Part shown: piece by piece, positions 26,122 through 34,755 of the stretch
Position numbering within the stretch: the first letter of the stretch is position 1
Layout: every line of letters starts with the position of its first letter
Assembly (NCBI GenBank): GCA_020725425.1
Contig: DYFA01000037.1
Span: 1-46,811, forward strand
From: Aneurinibacillus sp.
GTDB taxonomy: Bacteria > Bacillota > UBA5301 > DYFA01
Direction: 5' to 3'
DNA: 46,811 nucleotides
Notes under the pieces: generated by a model
What the model was told of the DNA's origin: nothing
Databases searched by the model: none
The model's input: the letters and a program-made list of their open reading frames with translations, nothing else
Translations under genes and position numbers: made by a program

Positions 26122-27666
26122 TCACGCCGGCGGCATGACGCCGCCCGCTGCTGCATCGGGGCAGGCCCCGGGGGCCGGGGAACCGTCGGTCTCGTTGACC
26201 GAGGCCACGCAGGTGCGGTTCCGGCCTGTCTGCTTCGCCCGGTAGAGAGCCTCATCCGCCCCTTTCACCAACTGCAGGGCGGTCTCAATGCCCTCGGCCG
26301 GCATGGTGCAGATGCCGAGGCTGATAGTGATCCGAATGGGCCCCTTGTCGGTGGTGAAGGTCTGGGTCTCGACCAGTTTCCGCAGGCGCTCGGCCACGCA
26401 CTTGCCGCCCATCAGGTCCGTCTCCGGCAAGAGGACCATGAACTCTTCGCCGCCGTACCGGCCGATGATGTCCGTCGACCGGGTCACCTGGCGGCAGAGT
26501 TCCATCAGCTTGCGGAGCACCTCGTCGCCCATCTGGTGCCCGTAGGTGTCGTTGATGTGCTTGAAGTGGTCGATATCCAGCATCAGGGCGGTCAGGAAGG
26601 TCTTGTGGCGCTGGCTGCGCCGGAATTCCTGTTCCAGTCGCTCCTCGAGGTACCTTCGGTTGTACACCCGGGTCAGGCCATCGGTGATCGACAGTTTCTT
26701 CACCTGCTCGTACAGCCAGGCGTTCTCGATTACCAGGTAAGCATGGGTGGCGATCAGGTGGAGCGTCAACTGGTCGTCCTTGGTGAACTGGCGGCCCGGC
26801 GGTGTGGTTAGCCCCAGCCCCCCCACCACCTCACCTTTAGCCATAATGGGGACGAAGAGGAAGTCCTCGATCTGGCTCGGGGCGTTCTCCACCTCCGTCG
26901 TGATTCCCAGGCCCTCAGCGTAGAGCAACTGCGTCTGCAGGCCCCCGGTGAAGAACCGCGCCGGGACGTACTGCTTCAGTTCTTCAGTCAGCCGGTGCTT
27001 GAACTCCTCGAGGTACTCCCGCACGACGGGGGACCAGAGCTTGAGCGTAAGTTCGGCGTGGTCGTCATGGATGATCGCCACGGCCGCCACAGCGTAGTCC
27101 ACCAGGCGATGGACCAGCGAGAGGACTCCGTCCACCGTCTGCTCGTAGCTCTGCAGCACCGTGGCCAGCTTGCCGATCTCGTTGATGACGGTCGCCTCGA
27201 AGAGCTTCCGGTCGAGCAGGTCGTTGGACCGGCTGAGGATGTCCACGTGCTCCCCAGCGAGAGCAGGGGCGGCGGCCTCGTCAACCGCCTGGGAGGCACA
27301 CTTCGCCAGGAGCTCCTGGACCACCTCGAGCAGGCGGCTCTGGTCGAAGCCTTTGGTGACGTACTCGTCAGCGCCCGTCTGGTAACCCCAGAACCGGTCG
27401 CGCGGCTGGTCGCGGGAGGTCAGAATCACGACCGGCAACTGGCGCAGCGCCGGTTCGTTCTTGATCAGCCGGCAGACCTGGTATCCGTTCATTCCTGGCA
27501 TTATCACGTCCAGCAAGACGAGATTGGGGCGTTCCGCGTACGCTTTCTCGGCTGCTTCCACCCCGTTGGTGGCGGTGATCACCTCATACCCCGCCTGTTC
27601 CAGCACAGAACCGACCACCTTGAGGATAGTCGGGCTGTCGTCGGCCAAAAGCACCCGTGCTTTCAC
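26122..27666 (-). CDS. Response regulator-GAF-diguanylate cyclase
   Basis: A 514-residue soluble signalling protein that would make cyclic di-GMP in response to phosphorylation. The N-terminal receiver domain (1-120) carries acidic residues Asp9/Asp10, phospho-acceptor Asp53 (LLDVIMPGMNG) and Lys105. A GAF-like domain spans about 160-325 (EDFLFVPIMAKGEVVGGLGL). The GGDEF domain spans about 340-500 with the active-site loop GGEEF. Five residues before that loop stands RSTD, an intact RxxD inhibitory site, so product inhibition is expected. The GTG at 27666 has GGAGGAG upstream and lies 16 nt after hypE, implying co-transcription with the hydrogenase maturation genes. No cognate kinase is in the window. 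Confidence 0.92.
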   Translation of the reverse strand: MKARVLLADDSPTILKVVGSVLEQAGYEVITATNGVEAAEKAYAERPNLVLLDVIMPGMNGYQVCRLIKNEPALRQLPVVILTSRDQPRDRFWGYQTGADEYVTKGFDQSRLLEVVQELLAKCASQAVDEAAAPALAGEHVDILSRSNDLLDRKLFEATVINEIGKLATVLQSYEQTVDGVLSLVHRLVDYAVAAVAIIHDDHAELTLKLWSPVVREYLEEFKHRLTEELKQYVPARFFTGGLQTQLLYAEGLGITTEVENAPSQIEDFLFVPIMAKGEVVGGLGLTTPPGRQFTKDDQLTLHLIATHAYLVIENAWLYEQVKKLSITDGLTRVYNRRYLEERLEQEFRRSQRHKTFLTALMLDIDHFKHINDTYGHQMGDEVLRKLMELCRQVTRSTDIIGRYGGEEFMVLLPETDLMGGKCVAERLRKLVETQTFTTDKGPIRITISLGICTMPAEGIETALQLVKGADEALYRAKQTGRNRTCVASVNETDGSPAPGACPDAAAGGVMPPA

Positions 27667-27682
27667 CGCAACTCCTCCCTCA

Positions 27683-28705
27683 TCAGCAGATGCGGGGCAG
27701 CATCTCTCCCTCAAGCAGGTCAAGCACTCGCTCCCCACCGAAGCGAGTGACCAGGGTCACCAGGCCCTCCGGGCCCCGGGTGACCTCACCGATCACCGCC
27801 GCCTCCCGCCCGTACGGGTGAGCCCGGAGCGCCGCCAGCGCTGCTTTTGCTTCCTCGGGAGGCGCCACCACGACGACCTTGCCCTCGTTGGCCGCGTACA
27901 GCGGGTCGAAACCGAGCATGTCGCAGGCTCCCCGGACGGCCGGCGAGACCGGAATCGCGGCCTCGTCCAGCCGGATCCCGACCTTCGACTGAGCGGCAAT
28001 CTCGTTCAGCGTGGTCGCCAGCCCGCCGCGGGTCGGGTCTCGCAGCACGCGGACCCCCGGCGCCGAGGCCAGGAGCTGCTTCACCAGGCCGTTCAAGGGG
28101 GCGCAGTCGCTTGCGAGCGGCGTCTCCCAGGAGAGTCCGGCCCGCTCGGACAGGACCGCCAGAGCGTGCTCGCCGAGGCCGCCGGAGACGAGGACGGTGT
28201 CGCCCGGCCGGGCCTCCGCCCCCCCGATCCGCCGCCCCGGAGGAACGATCCCGACCCCGGAGGTGTTGATGTATACCCCGTCGGCCTTCCCTCGCTCCAC
28301 GACCTTCGTGTCGCCGGTGACCACCTGGACCCCGGCTTCCGCCGCGGCCGCGGCGATGGCTTCGACTATTCTTTCGAGGTCCGCCACGGGCAACCCTTCC
28401 TCGATGATCATCCCGAGACTTAAGTAGAGGGGCTCTGCCCCCTGCACCGCCAGGTCGTTGACCGTCCCGCAGACCGCGAGCTTCCCGATATTGCCCCCCC
28501 GGAAGAACAGGGGAGTGACCACGAAGGAATCGGTCGTGAAGGCGAGCCGGGCCCCCTCCTCGAGCTTCGCCGGAAAGGGGAGCACCGCCGCGTCGTCCCC
28601 CTGGCGGAGGAACTGGTTGTCCAGCCGCCGGCGGAAGACCTGCTCGATCAGGCGGTGGGTCTGCCCGCCGCCGCTTCCGTGGGCCAGAAGGATCAGTTCA
28701 CCCAC
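27683..28705 (-). CDS. hypE: Hydrogenase maturation protein HypE, carbamoyl dehydratase
   Basis: Takes the carbamoyl group from HypF onto its C-terminal cysteine and dehydrates it to the thiocyanate that becomes the cyanide ligands of the NiFe active site. The C-terminus is the diagnostic PRIC with that Cys last. The ATP-binding PurM-like fold shows HGSGGGQTHRLI near the start, then LRQGDDAAVL, DPTRGGLATTLNEIA and VVTGDTKVVERG. The GTG at 28705 gives 340 residues, normal for the family, and overlaps hypD by 13 nt; an ATG at 28837 would lie deep in hypD. It is last in hypA-B-F-C-D-E. Confidence 0.96.
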   Translation of the reverse strand: MGELILLAHGSGGGQTHRLIEQVFRRRLDNQFLRQGDDAAVLPFPAKLEEGARLAFTTDSFVVTPLFFRGGNIGKLAVCGTVNDLAVQGAEPLYLSLGMIIEEGLPVADLERIVEAIAAAAAEAGVQVVTGDTKVVERGKADGVYINTSGVGIVPPGRRIGGAEARPGDTVLVSGGLGEHALAVLSERAGLSWETPLASDCAPLNGLVKQLLASAPGVRVLRDPTRGGLATTLNEIAAQSKVGIRLDEAAIPVSPAVRGACDMLGFDPLYAANEGKVVVVAPPEEAKAALAALRAHPYGREAAVIGEVTRGPEGLVTLVTRFGGERVLDLLEGEMLPRIC

Positions 28706-29865
28706 GGCTCGACCCCCCCTTCCGCCAGCCGGGGGCGCCGCTCGTACCGGTAGTAGGCGGCGCAGGAGCCCTCGTTCGAGACCATGCACGGCCCGACCGG
28801 GGACACCGGCGTGCAAGTCTTCCCGAAGAGCAGGCACTCCGTCGGCAGCTTAATCCCTTGCAGGACTTCTCCGCAGGAGCAGGCAGCCAGCTTCGGCGGG
28901 GGCGGCGGCAGTTGCGCCGCCAAAGCAGGCGTGTCGAAGCGGTTGCGAGCGTCCAGGCGGGCATACTCCGGGCGCAGTTCCAGCCCGCTCCCCGGGATCA
29001 TCCCGATCCCGCGCCATTTGGCGCCCACCGGGACGAAGAAGCGGTCGAGCATCTCCTGGGCTGTCCGGTTCCCCTCCCAGGTCACGACCCGCCGGTACTC
29101 GATCTCCACCTTGGCCTCGCCGGCGGCGATCTGGGCCAAGAGCATGTCCACCGCCAGAAGGATGTCGTTCCCCTCGAATCCGGAGATCACCGAGGGGATG
29201 TGGAAACGCTCGACCACCGGGGCGTAGGCTCCGGCCCCGATCACTGTGCTGACATGGCCGGGCAAGATGAAACCGTCCAGCTTGACGGCGGGGGCGGCGA
29301 GCAGTGCCGCCAGGGCGGGCGGGACGGTTTTGTGGACCGGGTAGATCGCAAAGTTCGTGAGGCCCTGCTCGAGCGCCATCTCCAGCGCTGCCGCCACCAT
29401 GGGGGCGGTCGTCTCAAACCCCACGGCGTAGAAGAGGACGAGCCGGCCCGGGTTGGCTTTCGCCACCTGGAGGGCGTTCAGCGGCGAGTACACCACCCGC
29501 ACGTCCCGTCCGGCCGCCTTTTCGGTGGCCAACGTCGTCTCGCTTCCCGGGACGCGCATCATGTCCCCGAAGGTGGTGGTGATCACTCCGGGCTGCCGGG
29601 CGAGCGCCAGGAAGAGGTCGATGTCTCCCTGGTCGGTCACGCAGACCGGGCACCCCGGTCCCGAGAGCAGCCGCACACTGGGGGGCAGGAGGCTGCGCAG
29701 GCCGAAGCGGGAGATAGCCACGGTGTGGGTGCCGCAGACCTCCATCAGGTTGACCGGCCGGCCGATCTCCGCCGCCCGGCGGGCAATCCGGGCCGCGAGC
29801 GCCTGAGCCACCGCCCGGTCCGAAAATGCCTGGGTGGCAGCGACGTTTGGCGCCTGCCCGTTCAT
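28693..29865 (-). CDS. hypD: Hydrogenase maturation protein HypD
   Basis: Iron-sulfur scaffold that, with HypC, assembles the Fe(CN)2CO moiety. The active Cys is in VCGTHTVAISRFGL; the GPGCPVC and TTFGDMMRVPGS blocks follow. The C-terminal cysteines that bind the [4Fe-4S] cluster are in CSCGEVLQGIK, TECLLFGKTC, GPCMVSNEGSCAAYYRY. The N-terminal ~15 residues are less conserved. The ATG at 29865 overlaps the hypC stop (ATGA). Length is 390 aa. Confidence 0.97.
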   Translation of the reverse strand: MNGQAPNVAATQAFSDRAVAQALAARIARRAAEIGRPVNLMEVCGTHTVAISRFGLRSLLPPSVRLLSGPGCPVCVTDQGDIDLFLALARQPGVITTTFGDMMRVPGSETTLATEKAAGRDVRVVYSPLNALQVAKANPGRLVLFYAVGFETTAPMVAAALEMALEQGLTNFAIYPVHKTVPPALAALLAAPAVKLDGFILPGHVSTVIGAGAYAPVVERFHIPSVISGFEGNDILLAVDMLLAQIAAGEAKVEIEYRRVVTWEGNRTAQEMLDRFFVPVGAKWRGIGMIPGSGLELRPEYARLDARNRFDTPALAAQLPPPPPKLAACSCGEVLQGIKLPTECLLFGKTCTPVSPVGPCMVSNEGSCAAYYRYERRPRLAEGGVEPWVN

Positions 29866-30092
29866 ATTGCCCCCTCCTCCGCCTTCAGCGCTTCCCGGAA
29901 GATGGCAAGCGTCTCCTCGGCCGCCTGCGGGTCGACGATCTCCACCACGAAGCCGGCGTGGACCAGGACGTAGTCCCCGACCTTTACGTCCGGTACGAGG
30001 CGGATTCCTGCCTCGCGAATGTTCCCCTCCACGTCCACTTTGGCAAAGGCGCCGTCAATCGCGACCACCTTGGCGGGAACGGCTAGACACAT
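29862..30092 (-). CDS. hypC: Hydrogenase maturation chaperone HypC
   Basis: A 76-residue OB-fold chaperone that partners HypD and delivers the iron centre to the large-subunit precursor. It begins MCLAVPAKVV with the essential Cys2, and contains VKVGDYVLVHAGFVVEIVDP typical of HypC/HupF. The ATG at 30092 has GGAGGAGGT upstream; a 38-nt gap separates it from hypF. Confidence 0.97.
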   Translation of the reverse strand: MCLAVPAKVVAIDGAFAKVDVEGNIREAGIRLVPDVKVGDYVLVHAGFVVEIVDPQAAEETLAIFREALKAEEGAI

Positions 30093-30130
30093 GGACTTAC
30101 CTCCTCCATCTTAGCCACGGATCCGTCGGT

Positions 30131-32491
30131 TCACCCGGCGGCCCCGCCGCCGAGCAAGAGGTCGCCGAGGAGCGCCTGCCCCAGGCTCAACCCGCCGTCA
30201 TTGGGCGGAACCTGGCGGTGGAGGAGCACCTCGAACCCCTCCCGGGTCAAAGCGTCATGCAACTGACTCACGAGATACCGGTTCTGGAACACCCCGCCGG
30301 AGAGCGCCACCTTCTGGAGCCCTGTCTCCCGGCGCAGGCACTCGAGGCCGGCCAGGATCATCTCCCGGACGGTATGGTGGAACCGGGCGGAGATCACCGC
30401 CGCAGCCGTGCCCCGGGACGCCTCCTCCACCACCGCCGGCCACAGGGGGGCAGGGTCGATCACCCAGCCGCCACCTTCCTCCCATACCGTAAAGGGATAC
30501 CGGTCATCCGGAAAGACCGCCGGGCGCTCCTTATGGAGCCGGGCCTCCAGCTCGATCGCCGGCTGCCCCTCGTAGTGACCCTCCCGGCAGACCCCCGCCA
30601 GGGCCGAGACCGCGTCGAAGAGCCGGCCGGCGCTCGAACACTGCGGAGAATTCAACCCCAACGGCAGCTGGAGGCGGAGGACTTCCCCTTCCTGGGCCGT
30701 CCAGGGCGCCACGCCGGCCTGTTCGGCCGCGGCCACCGCCTTCTCCCCGCCGGCGGTCCAGAGATAGGCGAAGGCCATCCGCGCCGGGTGATGGATCGCC
30801 GCCTCTCCGCCGGGCAGGGGGGTGTAGCGCAGGTGTCCACGCCGGGCGAAGTGCGGCGGAGCCCCGACAAAGAACTCAAACCCCCAGAGCTTCCCGTCCC
30901 GGCCGTATCCTGTGCCGTCGCAGACCACTCCGAGCACTGGTTCCTCCACTCCATGCTCAGCCAGACAGGAAGCGAGGTGAGCTTCGTGGTGCTGTACCCC
31001 GAGGAGCGGAAGCTTTCCTTCGTACCAGCGGTGCGCCAGCTTCGTCGAGCGGTACTCCGGATGGAGGTCATGGACCACCGCTTCCGGACTGATTTCAAAG
31101 TACCCGGCGAGCCGCCCCAGCGCCTCCTCGAGAAACGCCAGGGAGCGGAGGTCGCCCACCTCCCCGATGTGCTGGGAGAGGTAGAAGCGCTGCCCGGCAG
31201 TCAGGCAGAAGGTGTTCTTCTGGTCCCCGCCGATCGCGAGCACCGACCGGAGTGCCCGCCGGTACTCCAGGGGCTGAGGGGCGTACCCCCGGGACCGGCG
31301 CAAGAGAAGCGGCCCCCCGGCCACCGTCGCCACCACCGAGTCGTCGCACCGGTTATGGATGTCCCGGTTGTGGAAGAGGAAGGCGTCGGCGATCCCGGCA
31401 AGCTCCCGCGCCGCTTCGGCGTTGTCGATCACCAGGGGTGAATCGGAAAGGTTGCCGCTCGTCGCCACTAGGCAGTCCAGGCCCTCCTCGAACAAAAGCG
31501 CGTGCAACGGTGTGTAGACCAGCATGACGCCGAGCGTGTCCACGCCCGGCGCCACCGCCTCGGCCAGTGGCTGCTCCGGGTCGGGGCGCTTCGGCAAGAG
31601 GACGATCGGCCGCCGCCAGGACGCCAACAATTCCCGGGCCGCCTCGTCGACCAGGCCGTACCGTTCCACCGCGGCCAAGTCCGAACACATCAGGGCGAAG
31701 GGCTTCGCCTCCCGGTGCTTTCGCTGCCGCAGCGCCTCGACGGCCGCTGGCTGGTGGGCGTCGCAGACCAGGTGGAACCCGCCGATCCCCTTCACCGCCA
31801 GGATCTTCCCGGCCTTCAGCAACTCCCTCGCCCGGGCGAAAACCTTCGCCTGGTCAGCTGCCTCTTCTGGAAGCGGCTCCTTGAGGCCGGCCGGGTTCGC
31901 GATCTCGTCGGCCAGCCGGAGAAAGGCCTTGGGGCCGCAGACTGGGCAGGCATTCGGCTGGGCGTGGAACCGCCGGTCGCCCGGGTCCTCGTACTCGGCG
32001 GCGCACTCGGGGCACATCGCGAACCTGGCCATGGTCGTCCGCGGCCGGTCGTAGGGCAACGACCGGACGATGCTGAACCGCGGTCCGCAGTTGGTGCAGT
32101 TGATGAAAGGATACCCGTGCCGCCGGTCCCGGGGGTCCTGCTGCTCGGCGGCACACTCGGCGCAGAGCCCGATATCCGGGGCGATCAGCACCGAGGGCCG
32201 CTCACCGGCCTCGCTCTCCACGATGGTGAACTCCCGGTATCCGCGGAGTTCCTCCCAGTTCAGCTCGGAACGGATGATTCGGGCCAAGGGCGGGGCTTCT
32301 TCCGGCAGCGCGGCGTAAAAGCCGCGCACCACCTCCTCCTTGCCCTCGACCTCGATCACCACGCCGTGGACGTCGTTGTACACGATGCCCGGCAGCTGCC
32401 ACTTGCGGGCCAGGCGGTAGACAAAGGGGCGGAACCCTACCCCCTGAACGATTCCGCCCAGCCGGATGATGCCGCGCCGGCGTCCGTTCAC
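30131..32491 (-). CDS. hypF: Carbamoyltransferase HypF
   Basis: Converts carbamoyl phosphate and ATP to carbamoyl-adenylate and passes the carbamoyl group to HypE. Domains in order: acylphosphatase (GGIVQGVGFRPFVYRLA, about 12-28 onward); two zinc-finger-like pairs (LCAECAAE with INCTNCGPRFS, then MCPECAAEY with ACPVCGP); a YrdC-like adenylation domain (LAVKGIGGFHLVCDA, LVATSGNLSD); and a Kae1-like carbamoyltransferase domain (GVQHHEAHLASCLAEHG, VALSGGVFQNRYL). The GTG at 32491 overlaps the hypB stop (GTGA) and places the acylphosphatase domain at the N-terminus; the in-frame ATG at 32542 would overlap hypB by 55 nt. Length is 786 aa. Confidence 0.96.
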   Translation of the reverse strand: MNGRRRGIIRLGGIVQGVGFRPFVYRLARKWQLPGIVYNDVHGVVIEVEGKEEVVRGFYAALPEEAPPLARIIRSELNWEELRGYREFTIVESEAGERPSVLIAPDIGLCAECAAEQQDPRDRRHGYPFINCTNCGPRFSIVRSLPYDRPRTTMARFAMCPECAAEYEDPGDRRFHAQPNACPVCGPKAFLRLADEIANPAGLKEPLPEEAADQAKVFARARELLKAGKILAVKGIGGFHLVCDAHQPAAVEALRQRKHREAKPFALMCSDLAAVERYGLVDEAARELLASWRRPIVLLPKRPDPEQPLAEAVAPGVDTLGVMLVYTPLHALLFEEGLDCLVATSGNLSDSPLVIDNAEAARELAGIADAFLFHNRDIHNRCDDSVVATVAGGPLLLRRSRGYAPQPLEYRRALRSVLAIGGDQKNTFCLTAGQRFYLSQHIGEVGDLRSLAFLEEALGRLAGYFEISPEAVVHDLHPEYRSTKLAHRWYEGKLPLLGVQHHEAHLASCLAEHGVEEPVLGVVCDGTGYGRDGKLWGFEFFVGAPPHFARRGHLRYTPLPGGEAAIHHPARMAFAYLWTAGGEKAVAAAEQAGVAPWTAQEGEVLRLQLPLGLNSPQCSSAGRLFDAVSALAGVCREGHYEGQPAIELEARLHKERPAVFPDDRYPFTVWEEGGGWVIDPAPLWPAVVEEASRGTAAAVISARFHHTVREMILAGLECLRRETGLQKVALSGGVFQNRYLVSQLHDALTREGFEVLLHRQVPPNDGGLSLGQALLGDLLLGGGAAG

Positions 32492-33162
32492 CGGGTTATC
32501 CCCGCCGCCTTCTGCTTCCGCTGCACCTCGTCTACGAGCCATGCCACTACCGCGTCCATCCCCTGCCCGGTCGTGGCGACCGTCTCGAAGAGCCTTTGTT
32601 GCGGGTTCATCGCCACGAGCTCCCGCTTCACCCGCGCCAGGTCGAACCGGAAGTAGGGCAACAGGTCGATCTTGTTCAGGAGCACCGCCGCGGCCCGCCG
32701 GAAGGTAGCCGGGTACTTCGCCGGCTTGTCGTCGCCTTCCGGGATGGAGAGCACGACCATCTTGGCGTCCTCCCCGAGGTCAAAGTCGGCCGGGCAGACC
32801 AGGTTGCCCACGTTCTCGACCAGAAGCAGTTGGGTACCCTCCAGGTCCAGACTTTGCAGGGCCCGCTCGACCATCCGAGCGTCCAGGTGGCACCCGCCGA
32901 AGGTGTTGATCTGGTGCACCGGGATTCCGTACCGCGCCACCCGCTCGGCGTCAAGCGAGGTCGTGATGTCCCCCTCGATCACCGCCAGGCGCACTTTATC
33001 CTTGAGGAGGGCGCAGAGGCGTTCGACTACCGTGGTCTTGCCGGCGCCGGGCGAACTGATGAGGTTGATGGAGTAGACGCCCCGCCGGGCGAATTCCTCC
33101 CGGAGCCCCTGGGCGATGGCGGCGTTGGCGCCGAGCACGTTGGCCTGAAGGTTTATTTCCAC
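32488..33162 (-). CDS. hypB: Hydrogenase nickel-incorporation GTPase HypB
   Basis: GTPase that, with HypA, inserts nickel into the large-subunit precursor. P-loop NLISSPGAGKTT is near 33-44, then VIEGDITTSLDAERV, a metal-site TFGGCHLDA, VENVGNLVCPADFDLGE and the NKIDLLPY G4 motif. The GTG at 33162 is chosen for GGAGGAGG upstream and because it yields 224 residues starting VEINLQANVLGAN, the usual family start. The longer frame to 33252 has no support. It lacks the N-terminal histidine-rich nickel-storage region seen in some HypB proteins. Confidence 0.95.
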   Translation of the reverse strand: MEINLQANVLGANAAIAQGLREEFARRGVYSINLISSPGAGKTTVVERLCALLKDKVRLAVIEGDITTSLDAERVARYGIPVHQINTFGGCHLDARMVERALQSLDLEGTQLLLVENVGNLVCPADFDLGEDAKMVVLSIPEGDDKPAKYPATFRRAAAVLLNKIDLLPYFRFDLARVKRELVAMNPQQRLFETVATTGQGMDAVVAWLVDEVQRKQKAAGITR

Positions 33163-33191
33163 AGCCTTTTCCTCCTCCAAAGCCTGCCCCC

Positions 33192-33200
33192 ATTGTACCA
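33192..33200 (-). promoter_or_regulatory. Possible internal extended -10 promoter before hypB
   Basis: TGGTACAAT on the minus strand fits TGn plus a TACAAT -10. It lies 30 nt upstream of the hypB start, in the only gap of appreciable size (95 nt) within the hyp genes. No -35 is evident. Confidence 0.35.
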
Positions 33201-33257
33201 CAATGCCTTCTGCCCGCGCTAGCGCCCCCTTAGGCATGGGCCGGGAGCTCACCCCTG

Positions 33258-33599
33258 TTACTCAGCCAGCAGGTGTTCGATATACAGCTCGTTCCCGCCG
33301 GTCTGTTGCGTGTCTCCGGAGCCGCAGGCCGGGCAGAGGAAGGAGTAGTTCTCGACGGCGAACCGGTGGCCGCAGGCGCGGCACTCCGCCGTGACCGGGC
33401 GGGTCTCGATGACGAGCTTTGAGCCGGCGGCCGGCGTCTCCTGTGTGGCCACCTCCCAGCAGAACTCGAGCGCCTCTGGGACCACGTTGGAGAGCTCCCC
33501 CACCACCACCTTCACTTCAGTCGCCCTGGTCAGGCTCCGTTTCGCCAGCTCTGCCTGGACTATGTCCACGATGGAGGTGGCGATGGCCAGTTCATGCAC
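33258..33599 (-). CDS. hypA: Hydrogenase nickel metallochaperone HypA
   Basis: A 113-residue zinc protein that delivers nickel. The N-terminal MHE nickel motif is intact (GTG-CAT-GAA). The zinc site is two CxxC pairs (ECRACGH, LCPACGS). The start is a GTG at 33599 with AAGGAG eight bases upstream; the MHE requirement fixes it. It is the first hyp gene, separated from the structural genes by a terminator-like hairpin. Confidence 0.96.
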   Translation of the reverse strand: MHELAIATSIVDIVQAELAKRSLTRATEVKVVVGELSNVVPEALEFCWEVATQETPAAGSKLVIETRPVTAECRACGHRFAVENYSFLCPACGSGDTQQTGGNELYIEHLLAE

Positions 33600-33636
33600 G
33601 GGGCTTCTCCTTCCTGCCGGTTGACGGAAAAGGCGA

Positions 33637-33660
33637 CCCGCCGCGGTCTCCCGCGGCGGG
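33637..33660 (-). terminator. Strong hairpin between hydrogenase structural and hyp genes
   Basis: A perfect 10-bp stem CCCGCCGCGG/CCGCGGCGGG with a TCTC loop. On the minus strand TCGCCTTTTCCG follows, so it can act as a partial terminator or mRNA-stability barrier within the operon. Confidence 0.6.
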
Positions 33661-33675
33661 CTCGTCGGTGAGTCG

Positions 33676-34137
33676 TTAGAGTTCCGCCAGTATCAGCTCG
33701 ATCGCCTGGTCGATCTTCTCGGCCACCTCCGGGCTGAGCTCCAGCCCCACCTCGATGACCTTGGGCTCACACCCGATGACTACGACCTGCTCGGGCCGTT
33801 CACCCAGCTGCTCCAGCGCCTCGAGCACCTGGTAGAAGTCCACCTGGTGCAGGGAGTCCATCGGCATCCGCTTGACCCCGAGCTCCCGGGTGTCGAACCG
33901 GTAGAGGGCTCCCGGTGGCCCGCCGCCTTTGACGGTGTCCACCACGACTACCTTCTCCGCCTCGGCGATCGGGTTCATCAGGGCGAAGCCGGCGGTGCCT
34001 CCGTCGAGGAGGGTGACATCCGGGGGGAGGGGCACCCGGCGTTCTTCCATGGCTTGGATGACCCTCACCCCGAACCCTTCATCCTGCAAGAGGATGTTGC
34101 CGACTCCCAGCACCAACACCCGCCACTTCTTGGCCAT
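33676..34137 (-). CDS. Hydrogenase maturation endopeptidase (HyaD/HybD family)
   Basis: Clips the C-terminal tail of the large subunit after nickel insertion. The HybD-type nickel ligands are present: Glu20 (LLQDEGFG), Asp67 (VVDTVK) and His97 (DSLHQVDF). VLVLGVGNILLQDEG is the family start. Length is 153 aa. The ATG at 34137 directly follows the cytochrome b TAG (TAGATG). Its substrate should be the large subunit encoded two genes upstream. Confidence 0.95.
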   Translation of the reverse strand: MAKKWRVLVLGVGNILLQDEGFGVRVIQAMEERRVPLPPDVTLLDGGTAGFALMNPIAEAEKVVVVDTVKGGGPPGALYRFDTRELGVKRMPMDSLHQVDFYQVLEALEQLGERPEQVVVIGCEPKVIEVGLELSPEVAEKIDQAIELILAEL

Positions 34138-34725
34138 CTAGTCCTCGTACCCGGTGATGATGCCCTTGAACAGGTGCAACCCGTTGTAGAGCCCCAGGTA
34201 CACGTGGATCAGGGTGGTGATGGCAAAGAGCCAGGCACCCAGGAAGTGGAACGTGCGCAGCCACTGCATCCCACCGAGGAATTGGCGGGCCGATGGCAGG
34301 TAGAAGTATAACCCGAAGCCGGTGACCGCCTCGAAGATCAGCAGGAAGAGCCACATGGTGTAGGTCAACCGCTGTCCCGGGTTGAGGTGACCATCCTTCG
34401 GCTCGGTCTCCCTCAACCACAGGTAGTAAGCGAACAGCGGACCCAGGTCCTTGAAGTGGCGCCAGTAAAACCAGATCGTCTTGTAGTAGCCCGTCACGAT
34501 GGCGTGGTAGACCTTCGCGATCAAGTTGAAAACCACCACGTACATCGAGATGAAGTGGACGATCCGCGCCCCGTTCATCGCTCCCGGGAAGGCGAACGAT
34601 GCGGGATAGTGGATGTAGAACCCCGACCAGATCAGCAGCAGGATGCACGCAGCGTGGACCCAGTGCATGATCCGGATCGCCAGCGGCTGGTCCGGGGTCC
34701 GGACGGCGGCTTTCGCCGTTGCCAT
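34138..34725 (-). CDS. Ni/Fe-hydrogenase b-type cytochrome subunit
   Basis: Integral membrane dihaem cytochrome that accepts electrons from the small subunit and passes them to the quinone pool. Four hydrophobic helices are visible (about 20-37, 55-78, 120-142 and 155-180). Candidate haem histidines are in IRIMHWVHAAC, RIVHFISMY, VYHAIVTGYY and TLIHVYLGLYN. Length is 195 aa. The ATG at 34725 has a weak GGAGG about 12 nt upstream. It stands between the large-subunit and protease genes, the standard order. Confidence 0.93.
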   Translation of the reverse strand: MATAKAAVRTPDQPLAIRIMHWVHAACILLLIWSGFYIHYPASFAFPGAMNGARIVHFISMYVVVFNLIAKVYHAIVTGYYKTIWFYWRHFKDLGPLFAYYLWLRETEPKDGHLNPGQRLTYTMWLFLLIFEAVTGFGLYFYLPSARQFLGGMQWLRTFHFLGAWLFAITTLIHVYLGLYNGLHLFKGIITGYED

Positions 34726-34755
34726 AGCTCACGCCTCCTTCCGCTCGTTCCCCAC

